From Coturnix japonica (lineage: Eukaryota; Chordata; Aves; Galliformes; Phasianidae), in NCBI RefSeq assembly GCF_001577835.2, contig NC_029530.1:496001-560000 (forward strand): a DNA stretch of 64,000 nt. Reading direction: 5' to 3'. A program made the translations under genes and the position numbers. Under the pieces are notes generated by a model that searched no databases, was not told where the DNA came from, and saw only the letters and a list, made by a program, of their open reading frames with translations. Shown here piece after piece: positions 14,804-31,998 of this stretch; position 1 is the stretch's first letter, and each line of letters starts with the position of its first letter.

Positions 14804-14874
14804 GCGCCCCCTGCAGGACGGGAGGGGGAACGACAGGGATGAGCCCATAGAGAACAACGGGCGCCCCCTGCAGG
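14804..14874 (-). promoter_or_regulatory. Pair of CTCF-like motifs within a duplicated 22-base segment
   Basis: GCGCCCCCTGCAGG occurs at 14804-14817 and again at 14861-14874, followed both times by ACGGGAGG. Read on the minus strand it is CCTGCAGGGGGCGC, which fits the CTCF core (CCASYAGGGGGCGC type) at nearly every position. The sites share one orientation, 57 bases apart. Binding is inferred from the motif only. Confidence 0.55.
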
Positions 14875-14980
14875 ACGGGAGGAACCGCCGGACGGGGCGG
14901 CCGCGGGGCGCGTTGGGTGACGGGGCGGGGCGGGCTCAGGCCGGAGGAGCGGCGGAACGGAGCGGGCACGGCGCGGCACG

Positions 14981-15030
14981 GCGGCTCCCCACAGCTCCCC
15001 ATAGCTCCCCATAGCTCCCCATAGCTCCCC
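14981..15030 (+). repeat. Five 10-base units just upstream of the MRPL40 start codon
   Basis: The unit is AGCTCCCCAT or a close variant: one GCGGCTCCCC, one ACAGCTCCCC and three ATAGCTCCCC copies, ending six bases before the ATG at 15037. It probably lies in the 5' untranslated region of MRPL40. Confidence 0.85.
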
Positions 15031-15036
15031 GCAGTC

Positions 15037-16551
15037 ATGCTGGCGGCCGCGCGGGGGCTCAGGTAGGACGCGGGGCGGCCCGGAGCGGCGGGGTGAGGCC
15101 TCGGGCTCGGCCCTTCCCGCTGAGCGGCGCCTGCAGCCGGGACTGAGCGGGGTGGGAAGGGATGAGAAGGGATGGGATGGGATGGATGGGGTGGGGTGGG
15201 GGGGCGGGCTCGGGCTCTGGGGGGGCTCGGGCTCTGAACGCCCCCCCTGCGCTGTGCCGCCCTGACGCTGTGCCTTTCCCCGCAGCTCCCGGCTGCCCCG
15301 CCTGGCCCCATCCCGGGGCTCACACTGGGACACGTCCGTGCTGGCCGGGAGGGCGGCGCTGCCCGCGAGGTGAGCGCGGGGCCGCGTGGGGCGTCACGGC
15401 TCGGTGTGTGTTTGTTCTGATGGAGTTGGCTTTGACGCATCCCGCCAGAGGAAGGTTCTTTGCACAGAGAAGCTGCTTTGTGCACATGAGGGGCTGCAGC
15501 GCTGCAAAGGCGAGCAGTGTGTTGTGGTCATTGTAACATCCAGCTGGGAGCTGGGAGTGCTTTCACTGCAGTGTGAGTTTGTGTGGTGTGCAGAGTCAAT
15601 CACTGCCTGCTCCATGGACACTCACAGCCCCCACCTGTACGGCAGGAAGGATGATCATAGAATGGCTTGGGTTGGGTTGGAAGGGACCTCAAGGATCATC
15701 CAGCTCCAACCCCCAGCAGATAACCTGTTCAGTGAAGGAGTATCTTTATATATTCAATTATTTACCTTGCTAGAGCACAACCAAAGAAAAAGAAGAAAGT
15801 GGATCCAAAGAGAGAGCAAGCGATGAAGGATCGTGTGAAAAAGAAGATTAAAAAGCTGGAAAAAGCTGCTCCAGAACTGATTCCCATCGAGGATTTTGAA
15901 ACCCCGCTGAAGTTCTCAGACAGCAGCAGGTAAGTGAGGCTGGCTGTCACCTCCAGCCTTTCTCCACCGAGCTGCAGAGCAGTGCCAGCCTTTGTGTGAG
16001 GTGGTGCCGGCTTCTGCTAGGACAGAAATGTGGCAAGTAAATGTCATTTGTTCCTGCTAAAAGCCTGGAGCACAGTGGTGTGAACGTGCTGTTGGAACGG
16101 CTGTGTAAAGCCCCCCGGGGCAGGCACGGTGTGACAGCAGCACAGTGTGGGTGTTTAGGTGTGTGTTGAGTGGTGGCAGTTGTTTTTATTTTGCTTTTTG
16201 GGGCACGTTCCCTATCAGAAGGTCGCATTGCTCCCCAACAGGGTGCGCAGCCTTCCCCCCCTGTCCTTTGAGGAGACCGAAAGAAGAGTTCTACTGATGA
16301 AAAAGTGGTCTCTGTATAAGCAGCAACAAGACAAGGCAGAGAAGGAAGCAATTCGGAGCCTGGTAGAAGCTCAGCAGGAGGCGCTAAAGGAACTGAGGCT
16401 GGAGTCTGAGGAGCTGTACCAGGCAGCGCTCAGACGGGACGAGCAGCTCTTCCCCTTTGAGAGGGACGGACCCGATTACACCCCACCCCTTCCTGGTTAT
16501 GATCCTCCTGAAGGGAAGTGCGTCGATATCACCAAGGTGTATACGCAGTGA
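15037..16551 (+). CDS. MRPL40: Mitochondrial ribosomal protein L40 (mL40)
   Basis: This is a protein of the mitochondrial large ribosomal subunit, made in the cytosol and imported. Exons 15037-15062, 15286-15369, 15774-15929 and 16242-16551 join in frame to 191 residues. Residues 1-37 are rich in Arg, Ala and Leu with few acidic residues, as a mitochondrial targeting peptide should be. Exon 3 is a lysine-rich segment followed by the hallmark [14 protein letters not shown]. Exon 4 carries [19 protein letters not shown] and ends [17 protein letters not shown]. Both blocks match human MRPL40 closely. Human MRPL40 has about five further residues after VYTQ; here a TGA follows directly. A CR1 fragment lies in intron 2 and a G-rich tract in intron 1. 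It is head to head with HIRA and convergent with C22orf39. Confidence 0.96.
15149..15230 (+). other. G-run tract with G-quadruplex potential in MRPL40 intron 1
   Basis: The plus (coding) strand has many runs of three or more G separated by one to six bases, such as GATGGGATGG followed by GGGGTGGGGTGGGGGGGC. It lies within the first 170 bases of the intron. Folding is an inference. Confidence 0.6.
15653..15715 (-). mobile_element. CR1 LINE fragment, 3' end, in MRPL40 intron 2
   Basis: The stretch reads as the reverse complement of the common avian CR1 3' end: ATCATAGAATGG, then GTTGGAAGGGACCTCAAGGA, then CATCCAGCTCCAACCCCC. It is about 60 bases long and 5'-truncated, which is typical of CR1 in birds. 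Confidence 0.9.
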
Positions 16552-16625
16552 TGGAGCTGGTTCTGGAATAAGCTGCTCGGCCAACTGAAGAGGAATGCAA
16601 TGAGAAGCGCTGGTTCCTTTGGCAC

Positions 16626-16631
16626 ATTAAA
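16626..16631 (+). terminator. MRPL40: MRPL40 polyadenylation signal (ATTAAA)
   Basis: ATTAAA lies 75 bases after the MRPL40 stop and is followed by GTGGGTGTGTGACTG, a GT-rich downstream element. No AATAAA is nearer. Confidence 0.65.
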
Positions 16632-17242
16632 ACACAGTGGGTGTGTGACTGTAAAAACAAATGAATAGAAAATGCACTAAGGGTGTGATTGGACTCTTTG
16701 TAACAAACGCCCCACAGCTGCTGCTCTCTGCACTGCTGAGCAGTGCTGGGTTTGCTCTGTGCTATCCACACATAGAGAGGCTCATAAAGCACGAGGGAGG
16801 AACACTGCAGTCATCACATGAGACTGTACCAGCAGGGAGGCTGCAGCTGGCTGATCACTGCCCTTTGCTACAGATGTCAGTGATTTTTAATAGAAGAGGG
16901 AAAACTGATGGAAAATACACCTTGACAAAGGAAAACATGGCTGCTTTACTGCCTGGTAACGAGCGCCTTAAGCCTCTGATGGCGTTTGCCCTAAATCCGA
17001 TCTCACTTCAGCCATTTAGAGCTTTATTGTGGCGGTAACGTTAAGTCCGGCCATGGGCACGTTGCGCAGCGCTGCTCAGCACGGCACGGCGTCATGGCAG
17101 AGCGCAGCGCACGGAGCAGCTCCGCACACGGCGCGGCCCAACCGGGCAACGGTTCGACCCAGCGCGGTGCTGCGTCCCCGACCGGCTGAGGTGCCGCCGT
17201 GAGACCCGAACCAACGGCAGCACGACTCGGTACCGCAGCGCC

Positions 17243-17248
17243 TTTATT
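17243..17248 (-). terminator. C22orf39: C22orf39 polyadenylation signal
   Basis: TTTATT on the plus strand reads AATAAA on the minus strand, about 165 bases after the C22orf39 stop. Confidence 0.75.
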
Positions 17249-17411
17249 GAGCACACAGCGGAACCGAAGGGAGAGCGGGGCGGGGCGGGGCCGCGGACAC
17301 GTGGCGGCGGGTCCCGGCGGGGCGCCCCGCTCCGTGTCGCTCCTCATCGCGGTGCTGCTCCTCGTTACCGCCCCGCTCCGTGTCGCCGTGCCGTTCGTTG
17401 TTACCGCCCCG

Positions 17412-17972
17412 CTACTTGTCTCCGTTGTCCAGCGGGCGGTACCAGTCTGGCGGCGGGCGGCTCCTCATGGCCCACACAGCGCCGTGCTTCTGCCGCTCCT
17501 GGAGCCGCGCCCGTTCGCTCTGGATCAGCGCGTCCTGCAGCACATACACACACACACACATACATACATACATACACACATACACATACATACACACACA
17601 CACACACACACATACACAACAACAACGCTGTGCCGAGCCCGGCAACGCGCACAGCCCAATCCCCACCCCCCGTTCCGTCCCCATCCCCCCGTCCCGTTAC
17701 CCTGGCGGTGACTGTCCGCTCCCTCTCCCACGCCCTACACGCCCCGTAGTCGTCCCTCCATTGCCCGCACTCCGGCAGCGCTCCGTGCGCGTAGTAGTGA
17801 TGGAAGGCGTAGCGCAGCCCGCGGCAGCGCTTCCACTCCCACCAATAGTCCTCGCACGGCCGCGGGGGCTGCGGGCAAAGCGGGCGATGAGGGGAAGGAG
17901 CCGCGAGGGGAGAAGGGGAAAGAAGGGGACGGGAGCCGCCCCGCTCACCCGCCAGCTGTCACTGCCGGCCAT
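17412..17972 (-). CDS. C22orf39: C22orf39 homologue, UPF0545/DUF3128 twin-CX9C protein
   Basis: Exons 17949-17972, 17701-17868 and 17412-17534 join in phase 0 to 104 residues, close to the human protein. The conserved PPRPCEDYWWEWKRC opens exon 2, and PPPDWYRPL lies near the C terminus. Four cysteines form two CX9C pairs, C13/C23 and C42/C52, the pattern of proteins oxidised by the MIA40 relay in the mitochondrial intermembrane space. Yeast Emi1, which I recall as belonging to the same DUF3128 family, is a twin-CX9C protein. The exact function of the vertebrate protein is not known to me. Intron 2 holds a CA-rich microsatellite. The gene is convergent with MRPL40. Its start lies about 360 bases beyond the UFD1 polyadenylation site on the same strand. 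Confidence 0.93.
17541..17618. repeat. CA/CATA microsatellite in C22orf39 intron 2
   Basis: Perfect CACACA runs alternate with CATACATA runs over about 78 bases, starting only a few bases upstream of the exon 3 acceptor (on the minus strand the tract reads TG-rich into TATGTGCTGCAG). It takes the place of the usual pyrimidine tract. Confidence 0.92.
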
Positions 17973-18328
17973 GCCGCCTCCGCCAAGCGTCGCTCTCGGG
18001 GCTCCGCCAATCGCCGCCGCGCTTACAGCGGCGCCCCGCGGGCCCGGCCAATGGCGCGGGGCGGTACAAACCGCCCGTCGCGTCGCTGCGCCCTTCGGCT
18101 CATGGCCGCGCCGCGGCGTAGGACTACGTGCTGAGCACGTGACCCCGCAGCCCCGCCCCCTCAGTGCACGGGGAGCAACGGGACGGACACACAGAGAGCA
18201 ATGGGGGACACACAGAGCAGCAGGAATAGCACCGGCACGGGGCATTGTGCGGGCTGTGCACGAGCTGCTGCTCACAGCACAAACCCTTTGCAATGCACAG
18301 GAACAAATCCCTAAACAAGTCCTAGAAG
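17973..18328 (-). promoter_or_regulatory. CpG-rich promoter of C22orf39
   Basis: This GC-rich stretch separates the C22orf39 start from the UFD1 3' end. It contains CCAAT at about 18007 and 18050 and a CACGTG E-box at 18136-18141. No other gene is visible in it. Confidence 0.6.
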
Positions 18329-18411
18329 TTTATTTTCAAGTGTAGATTCAGCCCGTGTGTCAGCTCAAGCCGCAATAACTACGATCCAACACGCTGTAAT
18401 TCCCGTTTATT
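18329..18411 (-). terminator. UFD1: UFD1 polyadenylation signals
   Basis: Two minus-strand AATAAA hexamers follow the stop, at 18406-18411 (24 bases after it) and at 18329-18334. The first would leave an extremely short 3' untranslated region, so the second may be the main site. Confidence 0.6.
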
Positions 18412-18434
18412 TTCGTCCACACCTCGGCTCCCTC

Positions 18435-21400
18435 TCACGGTTTCCTCCCCTTCTTGCGCAGGCTCTGCCCCTCCCCCGAGAACGCGATGAACCGGCCCCC
18501 AGCGTCATCCTGCACAGAGAGAAGCAGCAGCTCCAGTTTGATCAAGGCTGGGTCATTATTATAATATAAAGAACAGTCCAACAGAGCGGCAAAGGACTGT
18601 CCATCTTCCTCATCCTTACCTACAGAACCTTATCTACGTAACTACCGCTTTCTTTCCAAAAACCAAACACTCCCATTTCCACAACACTCCCATCTCTCAC
18701 TCATTCAACCTGCATCAGCCCAATCTCATTTCAGCAAGGACGTCACAGGCTGACCCGATCTAAAGCAAACTCAGCAATACAACTTCATAACATAAATGAT
18801 CTGGGAAAAATCGAGTATAGGGAAATAAACTCAATGGTTTGAACCTTCCAGTTCCACGCACACCTGGCAGCATCCAACTTTACTGACCTCTTCCACTTTC
18901 TTCACCAGTGGACGCGAGTTCCTAATGAATGTGATTCTGCCAATCTTGAAGTCATAGTTGGGTATTCCCCTGAAAAGCAGCAAAGGTAAATTAAAGAAAC
19001 ACTGTTGTCAGCAAGTGAAGGATCGATCAGTGATTGAGAAGTGACTGAAAACCACAAACCTTCGAATGTCTCCTGGTTTAATTGGTGACGGACTGGGCTC
19101 CACGCCTTTCTTCTTGCCATCCAACCTGTTCCCAGAGCCAGAGAATGCCTGTGTATACAAATGTGAACTTTAATTCAATAGTATCTTGTATTTGAAAGCA
19201 CAGGGATATTACAGTCTGTTAATAACAAACAAACAATACCACCACCAAAAAATAAAAAGCCTTCTATAATCTTCAGTTTGATTCAGAATGGGTTTTTTGT
19301 ACATGTAATAAGCTGGTAAGCCCTGGTTGTAAGGGTATGTTTCAGCTGTCTGTTCATAGAGTGGCACATTAAGGACAGTAAGTCATAGTGTCACTGGCTG
19401 TAAACACCACAAGACATCTGCAGACAGCTGCTGGTTAACGACAACCACAGCCCAAAGAACTACTACAGTTATCAGTACTGGGAGCTGCCGGGAACAACCT
19501 CCCTCAGCATTTCACAACAGAAAGGAGCAGAGAGGACTCACACGAAATCCCACGTCGCTCACATAACCACTATGGTCTGCTTCAACGTCCTGCCAGGCAA
19601 AAAGTGAGTTACTTCGTGGTGTTCATCTTGTGATGAGCAAAGTCAATGTAAACTCCATAAACTTCTGACCAAACAAAGCCTTAGAAAAATCCATTTCCAA
19701 AAACTAGCAGCTGTTAAACAACCATCTCCCAAGCAACTCAAGCTAAATCATCAGGTCAGTAAGTTTTAGACTTAAGTTGCTTCAGGAAAAAAAAAAATAT
19801 ATATATACATATAATAATAAAATAATAATAATATATAAATAATAATAATAATACATATATAGGTACATGCTGCTCTCTCACAACTGAGGCAGATTACTGG
19901 GGAATGCATTTTGCAAAACAGGAGCTTAACTTACTGTGGCCTCTTCATGCTGAGCACTTCTTTCTGGTTCTTTGTACCCCAAAGGAGCATCAAAATCCAC
20001 CTATTGACACAGGGTAAAGAAGCACAAGTACTTCTTTTTCTCATAAGCTTTATACTACTGTTCCTCAGAGCTCCACAAACTACTGTTCCAACTTTAATCT
20101 AGAAAGCACAAGGAAGAACTGAGGCTTTAACATTAAATATAAATACATTTAACAAACAAAATTCAGAAGAACAACAAAACCCAAGCCTCCCCAGGAATGA
20201 ATCTTAGCATGTCATTGAAACAGAGCGGTAAAGCAGCACTCAGTGCCACTGGAGATTTAACCAAGACAAGGTTGTTAAATAAGACTCTTCAGATTATGAA
20301 ACATGTTGAATCTAAACATAACATTCCATGCACTGAAGTCACCTGATGGGACTTGAAGCGTAGCACGTGACCAGAGATGTGGTTACAGAGGTACACAGGT
20401 GCTCTTCAATGAGTTGCCTTCCCTGTCCCATCTGATGCTGCCTCTCCTAGTGCCCAGTGCTACCAGCTCACGAGGTGCCCCCTCCTTTTGCAAAGACACG
20501 GTAAAACCAGACTTCCCATAGCAGTTATCACTTACATTCATGTCGCACTCTATGATGGACACAGCTTTATCCGGTTTGGTCTCCATTACCCGAAGCTCAT
20601 AGATCTGAAACAGTTTTGAATATTTAAGATTGCAGATCTTAAAATGGAAGTGTTTTATCTGAAGTGCCTTTCTTTCACCAGGTTGATGGCACAGAAATGA
20701 AACCTACATCGGATGGCGCTGTATACTGTACCTTTTCATTGTAGTTGATGGCAATAACATCTCCAGTAGTTAAACAAGCAAAGTTTCTCAATGCATTTTC
20801 CAATCTGTGGAGCATGTTAAGATTTGTTTTTCCAGTGAAACATCAAAGCTTTACAGTCCCATGAAACTCTGATCTTTGTTCCCTCAAATGTGTTTTAAAA
20901 ATCATCAGTAATGAAGACTGCCTTTTAATGAACATTAAGGCACACAAATCCTTCTGTAGACGTTCTTCTATAGGACGCTTTTAAACTCAGGGGACTTTTA
21001 GCGAAGACTCAATGCTCACTTACACTCCAGGCTACGCTTTGTGTCAACATTCTGCACCAGGAGCTCCTTTTCCTTGTGGTGTGTTTTTCAGAAATGGCAG
21101 CAGTGCTACCTCCTACCAGAAAACCATGAGCTGTGTCCAAAGAGATTGCTCTGCATCATTACAACCTGCGAGTAAACTTTTCTTCCCTGGTCCACCACTG
21201 AACAGGAAGGATACACAGCTTTGGGATTGGTGATGTCGAGAAAATCCGGACTCTGTGGCTGAAATTTTGAGTAAGTGGCAACTTGGAGATTAACACTCTC
21301 CACCTGTACCAGGCCTCCCTCTTCCAGCAGCAAGTTCTGCATCATCTGCGAGAGTGAAAACAAAGATACAAACCATTATATGAACACAGACAACGTTTTT

Positions 21401-22960
21401 GATTTACTTTAGTTTGCCAAAGCTGCCATCTTCCCTGAAATGCACCAGATTACCGTGTTTGAATTTCAGGGAGAAGACAGGTGCATCTTAAGTAACATCC
21501 TGCTTTGTTTTGGTTAAACTCATACTGACAGAAACCTGAGCTGCGACTGAAAGCTGCTTTAGGATCATGACTGGCAAAGACTGGCAACTTCAGGAAACAT
21601 TATATCTCCTTAATGTTACCCTGGCAGCTCCTCAATCCTGCTCTTCAGGTTCTGACAGTTCAGCATAAGACAACTCACCCAGTGTGGTAGGTAACATATA
21701 CCCTCGTCAGCCACAAATTCCAGCACTCCACAGTGCGTCATTCGGTCTGAATTTTTATTGGTCAGCTTAAACAGCATTGGGTAAGTGATATTAAGGCGGC
21801 CTGGAGAGAGAGGAGGAAAAAAAACACAACACGGCACAGTTGTGGAGCTTTCACAGATCAGACATTAGTAAAAGCATGAGCCAGGGTATAGGAGAGGATT
21901 TCCCTCATGCCATTATTTCAGCTTCTCAAAACTACAAACCCAGGAGGGAATGGAGATCCAGAAGCACTGAACTGCCTTTGTACTTGGGGCTTTAATGCCT
22001 CCATTTACACGGGGACTGGGGATTAGCAATCACATCACCCTGAGCTCAGAGATGAGCCAGCACTGGGTATTATTTCAGTACAGGAATTTATTATTGTTGG
22101 TCCTGCTGCCAACCCAACTGCTCACCGACACAAAACCCCACAGCTACGCTTTCTAATGACCTTATCTCATATCCTTTATTTGATCGGGCCCAAACAGACA
22201 CCCAACGTGCCGTGCTGTGTGGTGCCGTGTTTGTACTTCTGCTCTTAGTCTTTCCTAACGCTGTTACGCCAGAAGAAAACATGCACTTACTGAGCTGATC
22301 CAAAGCAGACGGCGGCATAATTACTGCAGGTAGGAAACAGAGAGTAACATCAGGACAGTCAGGGCCGTGCAGACAGAACGGAGCTCAATTCCGCCGGCAC
22401 CGCGACCACGTTCGTTCTAAGAACTCGCACAGATTCGTTTCACAGTAGGAAACCGCGGGGGATCAGTCACAGCTCAACGGGCCGTCGGGGCGAACCCGAA
22501 CCAGCACCAAGGCCCGGCCGGTCCCGCCCCATCCCCCGTCCCGGCCCCGCTCGTTCCCCGCCCGGTTCCGCCCCATCAGCTCCGCACCCCGCTCAGCTCA
22601 ACCCGCCCCGAGTCAAAGAAAACAGACACATACTCTTCCCTCCTTTCTCCACATCTGACCTGTCATTGGGCCCGGCCAACATGGACACGGAGAAACAGCG
22701 GTACTGAGTGGAGAAACGGTTCTGGAACACGCGGGGGATGGGATGGTCGAACATGTTGAACGAGAACTGCGGGACAAACAGCCGCGTCAGCACGGCCCGT
22801 GTGCGGCCCTGACTGAGCGACACAGCCGGGCGGCGTCATTACGGCCTTATTAATTACGGCCTTATTAATTACGGCGTTATCACGGCGTTATTACGGTGTT
22901 ATCACGGTGTTATCGCGGCCCTGTCCGCCCCGTTCCCGCCCCGTTCCCGCCGCTCACCAT
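18435..22960 (-). CDS. UFD1: UFD1, ubiquitin-recognition subunit of the p97-NPL4 complex
   Basis: UFD1 with NPL4 is the cofactor that lets the p97/VCP ATPase extract ubiquitinated proteins from the ER membrane and chromatin. Exons: 22958-22960 (ATG alone), 22634-22766, 22291-22323, 21679-21800, 21215-21345, 20732-20804, 20536-20604, 19935-20000, 19542-19589, 19060-19148, 18888-18969, 18435-18509. They give 307 residues, the human length. The UT3 ubiquitin-binding domain begins [20 protein letters not shown]. Two p97-binding SHP motifs are visible, FSGSGNRL (228-235) and FSGEGQSL (293-300). The protein ends RKKGRKP. Intron 5 is U12-type. Exon 8-9 codes a linker ([20 protein letters not shown]) that differs from mammals. 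The promoter is shared with CDC45. Confidence 0.97.
19787..19860. repeat. A-rich / AT / ATA microsatellite in UFD1 intron 8
   Basis: An A run passes into TATATA and then repeated AATAAT units. On the transcribed strand it is T-rich. Confidence 0.9.
20805..21214 (-). other. UFD1: U12-type (minor spliceosome) intron 5 of UFD1
   Basis: On the coding strand exon 5 ends AAAGCTGT and the intron begins GTATCCTTCC, an exact match to the U12 donor GTATCCTT. Near the 3' end AATCTTAAC (20816-20824) matches the U12 branch consensus TTCCTTAAC at seven of nine positions. The branch A lies about 12 bases from the CACAG acceptor, inside the 10-20 base window of U12 introns. The phase is 2 (GT|A codes Val). 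Confidence 0.88.
22838..22914. repeat. Two-period minisatellite in UFD1 intron 1
   Basis: Two 15-base units ATTACGGCCTTATTA pass into an ATTACGGCGTTATC joint and then 11-base units of ACGGYGTTATY type, with the ACGG core kept throughout. The intron is only 191 bases, so the repeat fills about 40 percent of it. Confidence 0.88.
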
Positions 22961-23473
22961 GTTGGCCGCCCGCCTCAGCTCCCTCAGCCGCTCCCGGTGC
23001 TGACGCCGGACGCGGCCGCTGCGCTGCCGGACGCCGCTGATCCGCCCCCGGCTCCGCCCCCCGGCCGCCATGTTGGATGAGGGCAGGATGCCGCCGGTGA
23101 GGCCGTGCCGTTGTAGCCGTTGCTATGGCGGTTTGTGAGCGCTCAGCCCGCCGGTACCGAACGGAGCCGCCCCGGCCCGTGCCGGAACAAGGCGCGTCTG
23201 CGGGCAGAACGAACAAACTGCCCTCGACAAAGATGGCGGCAACGGCAACTGAGCCCGGCGCGGCACTTCCGGCCCGCTGCCATTGGCCTGCCTCGCCGTC
23301 GCGTCTCCCTTGCACAGATCTCATTGGCGAACACCCGATGGCGGCTCGCCCAATCCGCGCTGCGAATTAGCGACGGCCGCTTTTCCAGTGGCCAATGGGA
23401 AGCGGCGCTGCTTTGGCGCCCACTTTGAGCGGCGCGGCCATCGGCGCCGTTCCCTCAGCGCTGCGCTGCCGCC
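22961..23473. promoter_or_regulatory. Bidirectional promoter between UFD1 and CDC45
   Basis: The start codons are 513 bases apart in a CpG island. Inverted or direct CCAAT boxes lie at 23282-23286, 23323-23327, 23350-23354 and 23392-23396. TTTGGCGC at 23412-23419 fits E2F, 55 bases before the CDC45 start. AAGATGGCGGC at 23230-23240 fits YY1. There is no TATA box. NF-Y arrays plus E2F are the usual pattern for G1/S genes such as CDC45. UFD1 is the housekeeping partner. Confidence 0.8.
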
Positions 23474-31873
<8,400 letters not shown>

Positions 31874-31992
31874 AGGTAAGACAGAGTAAAAATGATTAAT
31901 TCAGAAATTTATTACAGTTCAAGTTAGTAACCAAATGACATTCACATGTTATCTGTAGAATGTTCTAACAGAACACAGCAATTCCCAGAGAA

Positions 31993-31998
31993 AATAAA
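31993..31998 (+). terminator. CDC45: CDC45 proximal polyadenylation signal
   Basis: AATAAA lies 120 bases after the CDC45 stop. It is the first good hexamer on the plus strand. A possible distal ATTAAA at 33591-33596 is listed separately. Confidence 0.65.

Larger units (their letters stand above)
14399..15036. promoter_or_regulatory. Bidirectional CpG-island promoter between HIRA and MRPL40
   Basis: The two start codons face away from each other across 638 bases of very GC-rich, CpG-dense sequence, and the island extends from about 13840 to 15400. No good TATA box lies just upstream of either start. The sequence includes a GGAGCTC-type short tandem repeat (14483-14517), two CTCF-like sites (14804-14874) and a 10-base repeat next to the MRPL40 start. 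Head-to-head housekeeping genes sharing one island is a common vertebrate arrangement. Transcription start sites are not visible from sequence alone. Confidence 0.8.

Noticed and set aside
13820-15485. Several long open frames on both strands (up to about 390 codons)
   Set aside because: They lie in the CpG island, are made of Arg, Pro, Ala and Gly, overlap each other on both strands and match no protein. Stops are rare in such GC-rich DNA.
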